This document shows positions 8,164-17,248 of a stretch of 64,000 nucleotides of DNA, piece after piece. This stretch comes from Candidatus Jettenia sp. GTDB taxonomy: Bacteria > Planctomycetota > Brocadiia > Brocadiales > Brocadiaceae. Position 1 is the stretch's first letter, and each line of letters opens with the position of its first letter. Under the pieces are notes generated by a model that was not told the DNA's origin, made no database searches, and worked only from the letters and a program-made list of their open reading frames with translations. Location: positions 1,207,659 to 1,271,658 of the forward strand of contig CP091278.1 of the NCBI GenBank assembly GCA_021650895.1. The letters run 5' to 3'. Position numbers and translations under genes: made by a program.

Positions 8164-9678
8164 ATGAATACAATATTTTTAACCCTACTTATAATCTTTT
8201 ACTTTCCGGCTGCATTATGGCTGTTTCTTTACGGTATGAATAATTATTACATGATCTACCTTTTTTTAAGGAAAGTGAAGAAAGAATCATCCCAAAATAA
8301 GGAATTCCTGAAAAGATTTTGGCTAACGAATAAAGATACATTGCCAAAAGTTACCACACAATTACCAGTCTATAATGAAAGATACGTAGTAGAACGTTTA
8401 ATTCACGCAGTTGTGAATATCCATTATCCAAAAGAACTTCACGAAATACAGGTATTAGATGATTCTCAGGACGAAACAAAGGATATCGTAGCTGCCCTGG
8501 TAAAAAAATATAAAGATATGGAATATAATATAAAGCATATCTCAAGGGAAAATAGAATAGGCTTTAAGGCTGGTGCTTTAAATACAGGCCTCAAAATGGC
8601 AGAAGGAGAGTTCTTAGCAATTTTTGATGCCGACTTTTTACCTGATAAAGATTTTTTTTATAAGACCATTCCCTTTTTTTATGAAAAAGAAAAAATTGCT
8701 TTGGTTCAGGCACGATGGGGATATGTAAATAGAAATTATTCCCTTTTAACCATAGCACAAAGTATCGGTATGGATGGGCATTTCATTATCGAACAAGGCG
8801 CCAGGACGTGGAATGGACTGTACATGAATTTTAATGGAACTGCCGGAATCTGGAGAAAAGAAGCTATTATCGATTCAGGCGGATGGCACTATGATACCCT
8901 AACGGAAGATTTAGATCTATCATATAGGGCGCAACTAAAAGGGTGGAATACAAAATTTATTTTTGATGTTGTCGCTCCTTCAGAAATACCCATCGATGTA
9001 AATGCCTATAAATCTCAGCAACACCGATGGGCAAAAGGTTCAATACAAACTGCTAAAAAAATCTTACCTCAGGTTTTTAAGTCGAAAGATGGATTTATAA
9101 AAAAGATGCAGGCATGTATACATCTCAATCAATATATGGTCCACCCTATGATGATTGTTCTTGCCTTACTCTCTTACCCGTTAATGTTTCTCTTAAAACC
9201 AGCAAATCGTATATCAGTCTCTTTCACTATGAAAATCGTGTGGTGTTTAATACTGTTGGGTACCTTTGCGCCATCATTTCTCTATATAATTTCTCAGAAA
9301 GTAAGCTGTAAAGATTGGTTAAAAAGATGTATTTTTATACCGGCGCTTATGATTATAGGATGTGGTATTGCCATCAATAATACCAAAGCAGTAGTTGAAG
9401 CGCTCTTAAATATGAAAAGTGATTTTATCAGAACACCTAAATATGGCGTTATTAAACGGGATAAGATCACGACAATAAAAAATTATGCATTAGCGGTAAA
9501 TTTAACTTCTTTTGGTGAAATATTCCTGGGCATATATTGTCTCGCGGGATTTATACAATATTTAATGAATAAAGAATTTATTTTTGGATATTTCTTACTG
9601 ATCTGCACTATAGGGTTTTTCTATATAGGTACCCTTTCTTTTATAGAAAATGTAAAAAGAAGAAGGGCAATGTATTAG
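8164..9678 (+). CDS. Membrane family 2 glycosyltransferase (cellulose-synthase-like)
   Basis: About 504 residues from the ATG at 8164; an upstream GTG at 8050 would give 542. An N-terminal membrane segment (TIFLTLLIIFYFPAALW) leads into a GT-A domain with VLDDSQDET (UDP-binding Asp), FDADFLP (DxD-type metal site), TEDLDLSYRAQLKGW (catalytic TED) and QQHRWAKGS (the QxxRW product-binding motif). Four or five transmembrane helices follow. This is the processive synthase layout seen in BcsA-like and ceramide/diglucosyl glycosyltransferases, so it should extend a beta-linked glycan or glycolipid across or at the inner membrane. No PilZ domain or BcsB partner is seen. I prefer the ATG because the extension lacks family-like sequence, although neither start has a good ribosome-binding site. 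Confidence 0.88.
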   Translation: MNTIFLTLLIIFYFPAALWLFLYGMNNYYMIYLFLRKVKKESSQNKEFLKRFWLTNKDTLPKVTTQLPVYNERYVVERLIHAVVNIHYPKELHEIQVLDDSQDETKDIVAALVKKYKDMEYNIKHISRENRIGFKAGALNTGLKMAEGEFLAIFDADFLPDKDFFYKTIPFFYEKEKIALVQARWGYVNRNYSLLTIAQSIGMDGHFIIEQGARTWNGLYMNFNGTAGIWRKEAIIDSGGWHYDTLTEDLDLSYRAQLKGWNTKFIFDVVAPSEIPIDVNAYKSQQHRWAKGSIQTAKKILPQVFKSKDGFIKKMQACIHLNQYMVHPMMIVLALLSYPLMFLLKPANRISVSFTMKIVWCLILLGTFAPSFLYIISQKVSCKDWLKRCIFIPALMIIGCGIAINNTKAVVEALLNMKSDFIRTPKYGVIKRDKITTIKNYALAVNLTSFGEIFLGIYCLAGFIQYLMNKEFIFGYFLLICTIGFFYIGTLSFIENVKRRRAMY

Positions 9679-9725
9679 ACAGGCACAAATCTCCTTCTAT
9701 CCTCTTCTACAATTCAATTGAGCAA

Positions 9726-10562
9726 ATGCCTGCGCACGTATTTACTTACACTTATAAGGGTAGCACATATACGCTGTTGAATTTTATAGCCGATAAACTA
9801 GCCATATCGAAAAAGAGAGCAAAGCAACTGCTGGATAAACGACTGGTTTTTGTAAATAAGAGACGAATATGGATTGCCTCTTATCAATTGAACAGAGGAG
9901 ATGTTGTTGAAGTCCTTACAGAAGACACACAACCCTCGCAATCTAAAAAAGGCGTTATCCTATATCAGGATGATCATTATCTGATTGTCTCAAAACCTCC
10001 GGGTATCCTTACAAATGGTGCTGAGAGCCTTGAGAGCAATTTAAAGATATATTTAAAAAATAACCACCTGAGAGCTGTCCATCGGTTAGATAAAGATACT
10101 TCTGGTGTCGTTATCTTTGCAATGAACAAAGATGCCTTCGAGCGTATGAAAACTTTGTTCAAAGGAAATCTTGTGAAAAAGGTCTACAGGGTTATTGTAA
10201 AGGGAAATGTGGAGATACAAAATTTTACTATAGATACCCCCCTACACGGACAAAAGGCTGTGACACATGTAAAGCTCTTAAAAAGAGGAAGAGATACTTC
10301 CTATCTGGAGGTGAATATCGAAACGGGCAGGACACATCAAATCAGAATCCACCTTGCCTCTGCGGAATATCCCGTCATTGGAGAAATGGAATACAATCGT
10401 AAACCAATTGGAAACCCCCTATTGAGGCACATCAGAAGACAGATGCTCCATGCCTATCAAATAACGTTCTCTCATCCATACACTCACAAAACGGTATCCA
10501 TAACAGCAGATATTCCAGATGATTTTAATCAAAATCTCAAAACCTTTGGCCTTGCAGAATAA
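9726..10562 (+). CDS. RluA-family pseudouridine synthase
   Basis: A 278-residue enzyme with an N-terminal S4 RNA-binding domain (residues about 10-70, SKKRAKQLLDKRLVFVN) and a pseudouridine synthase domain. The catalytic Asp is in VHRLDKDTSGVVIFA, and GRTHQIRIHLA is the conserved later motif. It isomerises specific uridines in 23S rRNA or tRNA; which positions cannot be told from sequence alone. It starts 47 bp after the glycosyltransferase stop and may be read from the same promoter. Confidence 0.92.
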   Translation: MPAHVFTYTYKGSTYTLLNFIADKLAISKKRAKQLLDKRLVFVNKRRIWIASYQLNRGDVVEVLTEDTQPSQSKKGVILYQDDHYLIVSKPPGILTNGAESLESNLKIYLKNNHLRAVHRLDKDTSGVVIFAMNKDAFERMKTLFKGNLVKKVYRVIVKGNVEIQNFTIDTPLHGQKAVTHVKLLKRGRDTSYLEVNIETGRTHQIRIHLASAEYPVIGEMEYNRKPIGNPLLRHIRRQMLHAYQITFSHPYTHKTVSITADIPDDFNQNLKTFGLAE

Positions 10563-10628
10563 GAGATATCTATAGATAACTTAAGGAGAATGCCCTGTTG
10601 TTATTTTTTACTATTTACGTTACATTAG

Positions 10629-10770
10629 GTTGGGTTTTAAAAGGCAAAACCCAACGACTTTTTACCCACCCCTCAATCCCCTCCCAAGAGGGGACTTTTA
10701 TACTCCCCTCTTGAGAGGGGATCGGGGGTGTGTTCCTTCCCCTATAGAGACGCAAAATCTTGCGCCTCTA
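10629..10770. repeat. Cluster of three palindromic intergenic repeats
   Basis: Three hairpins follow one another: GTTGGGTTTT paired with AAAACCCAAC (10629-10655), a ~64 bp dyad built on CCCCTC...GAGGGG (10667-10730), and TAGAGACGCA-N6-TGCGCCTCTA (10745-10770). The last recurs at 33222-33247 and, inside the riboswitch, at 57259. The first hairpin could terminate the pseudouridine synthase transcript. The rest of 10563-10943 shows nothing else. Confidence 0.7.
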
Positions 10771-10943
10771 TAATTAGGGTTAGGGGTGTGTTCATGGCAT
10801 AACGAAAAACTTTGAATTTCCTATACATTACATGAGATTGTAAACCAAGATATACCATAATTCTGATGAATGTATCTCTGCAATATATTTCACTATAAAA
10901 AAGGTTGGACAATTTTTATGCGGTTGTATATCTGCATGCCTGT

Positions 10944-13004
10944 TTAATTATACTCCACATGAAGCAAGGGAGCGCCAGCTTGGGAACCCTCAAATGACTC
11001 TGCTATTCTCTTACCTGTCCCCGTAATAATCAATACCAGCGAGTTGCCGCTCGACCATTCAGGACGACTCACAATCTCTTGTATAACTGCAGCTATGTTG
11101 GGTGTCCGCTGATCAGGACCTGCTTGTCCCACAATCGTCCACGGTACGGGAGACCACGACACTGCCGATGCCGTTCTTGGTCTGGATGATATATTCTTTT
11201 TAAGAGAAGTAAATGTCGTAGCATTATCAACTTTTTCTCCCTGAATCGTGAGTGAAGGAGTTCCATTCGAGGTTGCCTCATCTACCTTGAATTGAATATA
11301 GGCATTGACGATTATGGCATTTTGAGGGATATCAACTCCACTGAAGCGCATCCCTACCGTTTGGTTTCCACCATCAAAAACTAATTCAAGATCATCGCCG
11401 TTGAGCGCCATACTACCTTTAGTCTTCTCTTCCGCATCATCTGAACCAATTGAAACCCGAAAATCTTTAATTACGGAAACACTGCTAACAACAACTTCCA
11501 CATCATCGCTTGCAGCCAAATCACCATCGCTGGCATCCAGGCGCAGTACGTACGCGCCCGCATCTGAAAAGCTCGCCGTTGTGACAACAGCATTGTCATC
11601 GGCAAAAGTAACCGTACCTGGTCCGCTTACCTTACTCCATGTGGTGGTCACTGCACCCGGTGGATCTGGTAAGCCGTCATCCGTTACCGTACCATTCAGA
11701 GAAGCACTGCTGGACAAGGTAATCGTCTGGTCTGGCCCCGCGCTGACTACCGGCGGCCGGTTTGCCGAAGGAGATTTAGTGATGATGAATCCATCGTCAA
11801 GTACGGTCCCATCAGATCTCAGCGCCTGGAATGTCAATATATCATTATCAATAATAACGTGCGCAAATGAATACTCCGAATCGCATCGAATGACCCAGTT
11901 GGGTAGTGTGGTGGAGCAAGGATGAAGCCCCGCGCCACCGCCGCCAACCACGAGATAAATTTGTCCATGTCCGGCAGTAGAGAAATTATAAGCCTCCGGT
12001 CCGAAATTATTCGAATTATCTTTAATAAGAGAATTGTAAGCGAGTGGCTTAGTCCTGGCATAATTATGGTTATGACCCTGGAATACCAGATCAACGTTGT
12101 ATTTATCAAAGAGAGGCTGGAGGTTTGCCCGTATGCTGGTAGAATCAGAGTGACTTCCCCCGCCTGAGTAAACATTGCGATGAAAACAAATAATAATCCA
12201 TTGTATGTTGGGATCCGATGCTGCGATAGCAAGATCACTATCTATAAAAGCATACTGGGCACTGCCAGGACTTGTTGAGCTATCGGTATTTGAATCGATT
12301 GTCAAAAAATGCACATTCCCAACATTGTAAGAATAATATCGCTCGGTCGGAGTTCCGTTGGTGGGCATTGAAAAATGTGCCTGAGCGAAGCTATAGGGAG
12401 GATCATTCCCAGTAGTGTCATGGTTTCCCCATGCTGGCATCAGGGCAGCCAAGGCGGCGTAAACAGATTGCTGTTCAATCCAGGTATGATAGCTGCTATC
12501 GGATGATGTATATGCAAGATCACCGGCAATGAGGTGTAGGTCGGCATTTTGTGCAGCCAGAGCTGAATTAATAAGAATAGAATTTGGCTCTGTGTTTTTA
12601 TCACCTACGACAGTGAAAACCAGAGTGCCGGTTCCTGATGTGCCCGGCGTTGGCGTAGTCCGAAAAGTATAATCCTGACTCCATAATCCCCCATCGTCAC
12701 TTACACGATAATGATAAAGCGTATCCGGAGTAAGGCCTGTTAACTCAACGGTATGAATGGGTTCACCATGCACAGTATCCACGCCGGCAGTCATACTGCC
12801 GTACATGGTAGTTTCTCCGTACTCAACCATTGGAGGGCTATGGCTGTTATCTGATGACCACATAACCGTCATAGAACTTGCAGGGTCATGTTGCCAGGAA
12901 AGGTGCACCTGGCTTACCGCCGCATATGTTTGTGACGAGAACATCAACGTTGAAAAACCAAATAAGAACATGAATAACTTATGTAAAGGCCTGGTTGAAT
13001 GCAT
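10944..13004 (-). CDS. Secreted purple-acid-phosphatase-like metallophosphoesterase
   Basis: A 686-residue exported protein. A signal peptide (about residues 1-28, hydrophobic core then TYAA) precedes a fibronectin-like purple acid phosphatase N-domain (about 30-115). The metallophosphoesterase core (about 125-395) shows VVGDKN, AGDLAYTSS, GNHDTTG, CFHRNVYSGGGSH and GHNHNYAR, giving the two-metal ligand set. Residues about 415-505 form a PKD/Ig-like domain, and the last 170 residues are a beta-rich domain with conserved SGVDIPQNAIIVNAYIQFKV-like sequence. It probably hydrolyses phosphoesters outside the inner membrane. The ATG at 13004 has AAGGAGA nine bases upstream. The gene stands alone and is divergent from the large kinase. 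Confidence 0.88.
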   Translation of the reverse strand: MHSTRPLHKLFMFLFGFSTLMFSSQTYAAVSQVHLSWQHDPASSMTVMWSSDNSHSPPMVEYGETTMYGSMTAGVDTVHGEPIHTVELTGLTPDTLYHYRVSDDGGLWSQDYTFRTTPTPGTSGTGTLVFTVVGDKNTEPNSILINSALAAQNADLHLIAGDLAYTSSDSSYHTWIEQQSVYAALAALMPAWGNHDTTGNDPPYSFAQAHFSMPTNGTPTERYYSYNVGNVHFLTIDSNTDSSTSPGSAQYAFIDSDLAIAASDPNIQWIIICFHRNVYSGGGSHSDSTSIRANLQPLFDKYNVDLVFQGHNHNYARTKPLAYNSLIKDNSNNFGPEAYNFSTAGHGQIYLVVGGGGAGLHPCSTTLPNWVIRCDSEYSFAHVIIDNDILTFQALRSDGTVLDDGFIITKSPSANRPPVVSAGPDQTITLSSSASLNGTVTDDGLPDPPGAVTTTWSKVSGPGTVTFADDNAVVTTASFSDAGAYVLRLDASDGDLAASDDVEVVVSSVSVIKDFRVSIGSDDAEEKTKGSMALNGDDLELVFDGGNQTVGMRFSGVDIPQNAIIVNAYIQFKVDEATSNGTPSLTIQGEKVDNATTFTSLKKNISSRPRTASAVSWSPVPWTIVGQAGPDQRTPNIAAVIQEIVSRPEWSSGNSLVLIITGTGKRIAESFEGSQAGAPLLHVEYN

Positions 13005-13265
13005 ACTTCAATTCTCCTTATAAAGTCATCACATTAAGGAACGATAGGAAATGATAAGAAATTGCTTATTTAGTTTGTGCTATGCGAATAATAAAACAAG
13101 AATATAGGAATTGCAAGCTTTTTTGTAAGCTTTATTTTTCGGCAAAATACAGAAAAAGATTTTGAACAGATAAATCACTTTATATTTGTAAGTACTTCAT
13201 CTATACTTTTCTGTAGAGTAGTTACGGTAAAATTTCAAATTTTTTAAGGATTCTCAGTTAAAACA

Positions 13266-16200
13266 ATGACTCCACAATTTAATCTCCATTTAAGCTCTTT
13301 CCTGAGGTACTTCTCAAAGTGTTCTTGTATTACGGTTTTTCTGATAGGGCTTCTCGTACTTCTTGGCTGGATATTTGATCTCACCGTCCTCAAGGATTTT
13401 ACCATAAGCCCTGTTATCATGGTGGCTAATACAGCAATCTCTTTTATCCTGATGAGTAGTGCAGTATGGTTCATGCAGATAAAACGTGCAAACCGATGGA
13501 CAAGGCATCTGGCACATGGGTGCATACTTATCGTCTTAGTTATAGCATCTCTTACCCTTATTGAATTCCTGTTTCATCTGGATATTGGAATTGACCAATT
13601 CTTAGTCCGTGATTTCGATGTTGGTTATGGTATGGTCTTTCCCGGCAGAATGTCTCCTATCACTGCATCAAACTTTTTTCTCACCAGCATTGCCTTATTC
13701 CTTATCGATAAAAATGACCCAAAATACCATCGGCCAGGCCAGATTTTAATAATAATAGTAATCTTAATCTCTTCACTTATCTTCTTAGGATATATCTACG
13801 GTGTACAGCCTATCTTTAATCTCACTTCCTCTCTGAGGATAGCCTTACATACAACGATAACATTCATCATACTCAGCGCCGCCATTCTTTCTCTCCACCC
13901 AAACCAGGGCATCATGGCAATATTTACCGGTGTAAGTGCGGGAGGTCGTTTGATGCGTCGCCTGCTCGGTGCAATGATTCTTATTCTACCTTTTTTAAGT
14001 TGGCTGAGATTGTTAGGAGAAAGGAAAGAACTTTATAACACTGAATTTGGTTTATCCATTGAAGTGGTACTCAGTGTCTCTGTTTTTGTATTTCTTATCT
14101 GGCGAAGCGCCATAGTACTCGACAGAAAGGATACGGAGCGCAAACAAATAGAAGAACAGTTACATGAAGCAACCCGAAAATTGAAATTCCATATGGAAAA
14201 TTCTCCCCTGGCTGTAATTGAATGGAATTCAGATTATCGGATTACCCGATGGAACAGTAAAGCTGAGGAGATTTTTGGATGGAACAGCGCAGAGATACTA
14301 GGCAAACGCATCGATGAACTCCAATGGATCTATAAAGAGGATTGGGATAGTGTCCGGCAGGTAATGGCCGATATGCTGGATGGCTCGCGCTCAAGCAATA
14401 TTAATAAAAACCGCAACCATCGCAAAGACGGCTCTATTATTTTTTGTGAATGGTACAACTCTGCGCTACTTGATGCTTCAGGCAAACTTGTGTCTGTTCT
14501 TTCACTCGTATTAGACGTTACTGATCAAAAGAAGGCTGAGGAGGAGATAAGAAACATTGCAAAATTTCCTTTAGAAAACCCATATCCCGTATTACGTATT
14601 GCTCAAAATGGCACACTTCTCCAGGCTAATCAATCAAGCCGGTTTTTATTAGATGAATGGAATTGTGATATTGGTCAAAATATACCCGATTTTCTGTTCC
14701 AATTTATCAAAGAGGCCTTCCATTCCGGAAAAGTAAAGGAAGGCGTTGAAATAGCATACAAGGATCAGATATTCTCTTTTACTATGGTACCCGTAATGAA
14801 TACCAGCTATGTTAACCTATATGGTGTAGATATCACCGGGCGGAGGCAAGTTGAGAACAAATTGAAAAAACATCAGGAACAGCTTGAAGAACTGGTAAAA
14901 GAGCGTACTACGGAACTGAAAGTAATCAACAAACAACTCCTCCAGGAAATCGAAGAACGTAAACAGGCAGAAGATGTATTAGAGAAAGAACGGCAGTTCT
15001 TAAAAATTATCCTTGATACCATAGAAGTAGGAATCGTTGTCTGTGATCCCCATGGTATTTTAACCCTTTTTAATCGTACTGCACAGGAAACTCATGGTTT
15101 ACCACCAAAACCTCTTCCTCCTGAACAGTGGGGAGAACACTATACATTGTATATGCCTGATGGAAAAACGAGAATAAAAACAAAAGAGCTTCCTCTCGTG
15201 CGCGCCTTACAAGGGGAAGACGTTCGTAATGCAGAGGTAATGATTATTCCAGAACACGGTATCGCGCGCTTATTCTCAGTTAGCGGACGAGCGCTGGTTG
15301 ATCGACATGGAAGAACATTTGGCGCTGTTATTGCCGCACATGACATTACCGAACGCAAAAGGGTGGAGGAGGCACTCCGTGCCAGTGAAAATAAATATCG
15401 TTTGCTCGTTGAAAATTTACCGCAAAGGATATTGTATAAAGACAAAAATCTATCATATATATCTTGTAATGAAGTTGCAGCCAGAGATTTCCATATCAGA
15501 CCGGATGAAATCTATGGAAAAACTGATTATGACTTCTTCCCAAAAGAATTTGCCGATAGACACAGGGTTGATGATAGAAAGGTTATGGAATCAGGAAAAA
15601 AGAAGGATGGGGAAGAAGTTCTTATTATAGATGGCAAAGAACTTATCCTGCACACGGTAAAAACACCAATAAAAGATGAACAAGGCAATATCATCGGTAT
15701 TCTAAGCTGTTCCTTAGATATTACCGAAAAAATTACTTTACAGAAGGAGGCAGAACAGTCCAGACATCTGGCATCATTAGGTGAACTGGCAGCCGGTGTT
15801 GCTCATGAAATTAATAACCCTGTGACGGGCGTTATCAACTGTGCCCAAATACTTTTTAATAAAAGTCAGGAGGGAAGCAGAGAAAGAGACCTTGCCGGCC
15901 GGATTATCAAGGACGGTGATCGCATAGCAAGAATTGTCCACAGCCTTCTCTCCTTCGCTCAGCCCGGTGGTAGAGAGAAAAAAGGTATTATCAGTATACA
16001 TGAAATACTGTCTGACACCCTCATACTAACAGGGGCGCAATTGCGAAAGGATAATATCAGGCTAAAAATGGATGTTCCTCAAACATTACCGGGCATCACT
16101 GCAAATGCTCAACTCATTCAGCAGGTATTCCTGAATGCTATTAACAATGCGAGGTATGCCCTGAACCAGAAGTATCCGGGGTCACACGATGATAAAATCC

Positions 16201-16484
16201 TTGAGATTTCAGGGGAAGAAGTAGTGCTCTGTGATTATCCCTCTATAAAAATTACTTTTTATGATCATGGTACTGGCATACCGGCTCACATACGGGATAA
16301 AGTGATGAACCCTTTTTTTACCACAAAACCAACCGGTAAGGGAACTGGTCTGGGTCTGAGCATAAGCCACGGTATTATAAGAGATCACGGCGGTAAGCTT
16401 ATGATTGACAGCGTTGAAGGGAGATTCACGAAAATTTCAGTTATTCTCCCGGTGAAATCTTATGCAAAACCAACAACGGTGTAA
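13266..16484 (+). CDS. Large membrane-bound multi-PAS sensor histidine kinase
   Basis: A 1072-residue kinase. The first ~285 residues contain about eight hydrophobic segments, a MASE-like membrane sensor. Several PAS regions follow (about 295-425, 430-540, 590-715, 720-845), separated by a coiled coil (ENKLKKHQEQLEELVKERT, about 535-580). HisKA has the phospho-acceptor His in LAAGVAHEINNPVTGVIN at about residue 846. The HATPase shows NAINNARYAL, DHGTGIPAHI and GKGTGLGLSISHGII. There is no receiver domain and no response regulator next to it, so its partner is elsewhere. The ATG at 13266 has AAGGA 13 bases upstream, which is a little far. Confidence 0.9.
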   Translation: MTPQFNLHLSSFLRYFSKCSCITVFLIGLLVLLGWIFDLTVLKDFTISPVIMVANTAISFILMSSAVWFMQIKRANRWTRHLAHGCILIVLVIASLTLIEFLFHLDIGIDQFLVRDFDVGYGMVFPGRMSPITASNFFLTSIALFLIDKNDPKYHRPGQILIIIVILISSLIFLGYIYGVQPIFNLTSSLRIALHTTITFIILSAAILSLHPNQGIMAIFTGVSAGGRLMRRLLGAMILILPFLSWLRLLGERKELYNTEFGLSIEVVLSVSVFVFLIWRSAIVLDRKDTERKQIEEQLHEATRKLKFHMENSPLAVIEWNSDYRITRWNSKAEEIFGWNSAEILGKRIDELQWIYKEDWDSVRQVMADMLDGSRSSNINKNRNHRKDGSIIFCEWYNSALLDASGKLVSVLSLVLDVTDQKKAEEEIRNIAKFPLENPYPVLRIAQNGTLLQANQSSRFLLDEWNCDIGQNIPDFLFQFIKEAFHSGKVKEGVEIAYKDQIFSFTMVPVMNTSYVNLYGVDITGRRQVENKLKKHQEQLEELVKERTTELKVINKQLLQEIEERKQAEDVLEKERQFLKIILDTIEVGIVVCDPHGILTLFNRTAQETHGLPPKPLPPEQWGEHYTLYMPDGKTRIKTKELPLVRALQGEDVRNAEVMIIPEHGIARLFSVSGRALVDRHGRTFGAVIAAHDITERKRVEEALRASENKYRLLVENLPQRILYKDKNLSYISCNEVAARDFHIRPDEIYGKTDYDFFPKEFADRHRVDDRKVMESGKKKDGEEVLIIDGKELILHTVKTPIKDEQGNIIGILSCSLDITEKITLQKEAEQSRHLASLGELAAGVAHEINNPVTGVINCAQILFNKSQEGSRERDLAGRIIKDGDRIARIVHSLLSFAQPGGREKKGIISIHEILSDTLILTGAQLRKDNIRLKMDVPQTLPGITANAQLIQQVFLNAINNARYALNQKYPGSHDDKILEISGEEVVLCDYPSIKITFYDHGTGIPAHIRDKVMNPFFTTKPTGKGTGLGLSISHGIIRDHGGKLMIDSVEGRFTKISVILPVKSYAKPTTV

Positions 16485-16570
16485 TAGAGAGAATCTTCAT
16501 ATTGTCCATAAAGGAAAAGGCGAGAAATATTCAAAATGAAAGGTAAACCAGAGGCCTTCGGCAATTTTAT

Positions 16571-16597
16571 GATGTAGGGCAAGGCTTTAGCCTTGCC
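16571..16597. repeat. Short dispersed palindrome, second copy of the 5908 family
   Basis: GATGTAGGGCAAGGCTTTAG followed by CCTTGCC is nearly identical to the copy at 5908. It sits 87 bp after the stop of the large kinase. Confidence 0.7.
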
Positions 16598-16848
16598 GCC
16601 CCTGCCTGAATACATACACGAGGATAGTAACCCTAAAGAGCTTATGCAAAAAGTATGACTATTTTTAATCACAATATACTATATTGTAATTGATTTTTAA
16701 GAAGATTATAAGAATCCTCGTAATTACTCAAAATACGGTGCAAACCTAACTCGGAAGTTGTTCAAAAGGTTATCTTTTCACAGTCATTGTGGGCAAGCTA
16801 AAGCCAGGAGCAAAGCAAAGAAGAAGTAATCCCCCTTGATCCCCCTTT

Positions 16849-16959
16849 AAAAAAGGGGGAAAAAAGTGTAAGTGTTTGAAAAAAGGGGAAAATGGCAAGT
16901 GATTTAAAAAAGGTGAAAATGTATGAGTATTGAGAAAATGGAAAATAATGAGGTTGTTT
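16849..16959. repeat. Degenerate 27 bp tandem repeat, four units
   Basis: Units begin at 16849 (30 bp), 16879, 16906 and 16933 (27 bp each) on the pattern A6GGGGAAAATG...AGTGTTTG. The period is exact for three units although the bases have drifted. It follows a CCCCCTTGATCCCCCTTT repeat. No spacer structure is present, so it is not a CRISPR. The minus-strand ORF across it is repetitive and probably untranslated. Confidence 0.65.
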
Positions 16960-17012
16960 CTTTCGTTTTGAAAAGGGGAAAGAAAATTAACAATTCCTTG
17001 TATCATCTTGCA

Positions 17013-17138
17013 GGTTCAATTTTGTAAATCGAACCCCTATATTTTGCATGGTCGATAGCTCATAGCGTTTTCATGGTTAAACACATAGAAAATATTCCAA
17101 ATTGAGGGTTCAGGTTATAAACCTGAACCCGCCCAGGG
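17013..17138. repeat. ~127 bp direct repeat, copy A (downstream side of RND operon)
   Basis: This segment matches 23382-23509 in the same orientation over its full length with scattered substitutions. Each copy holds two hairpins: an outer GGTTC...GAACC stem near its left end and a 25 bp palindrome (GGGTTCAGG...CCTGAACCC) near its right end. The two copies bracket the RND efflux operon. Confidence 0.85.
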
Positions 17139-17248
17139 CATATTATCATCCCCGCATGTTTTCTCTCATTCCCCTGTATTTTTTTTGTCATTCTCACACT
17201 GATGGGGAGCGGGAAAAGGAATGGCAACACCTTATGTTTTTCTTTTGT

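Noticed and set aside
11401-11925. 174-residue plus-strand ORF
   Set aside because: It is antisense to the metallophosphoesterase and its translation is Ser/Thr-rich shadow sequence.
11834-12238. 134-residue minus-strand ORF
   Set aside because: It lies in another frame inside the metallophosphoesterase gene; no family features.
16849-16959. CRISPR array
   Set aside because: The units are contiguous with no unique spacers, and no cas genes are present.
16770-17006. 78-codon minus-strand ORF over the tandem repeat
   Set aside because: Its translation is only a low-complexity repeat (HFLNTHTFSPF...) created by the 27 bp units, with no ribosome-binding site.
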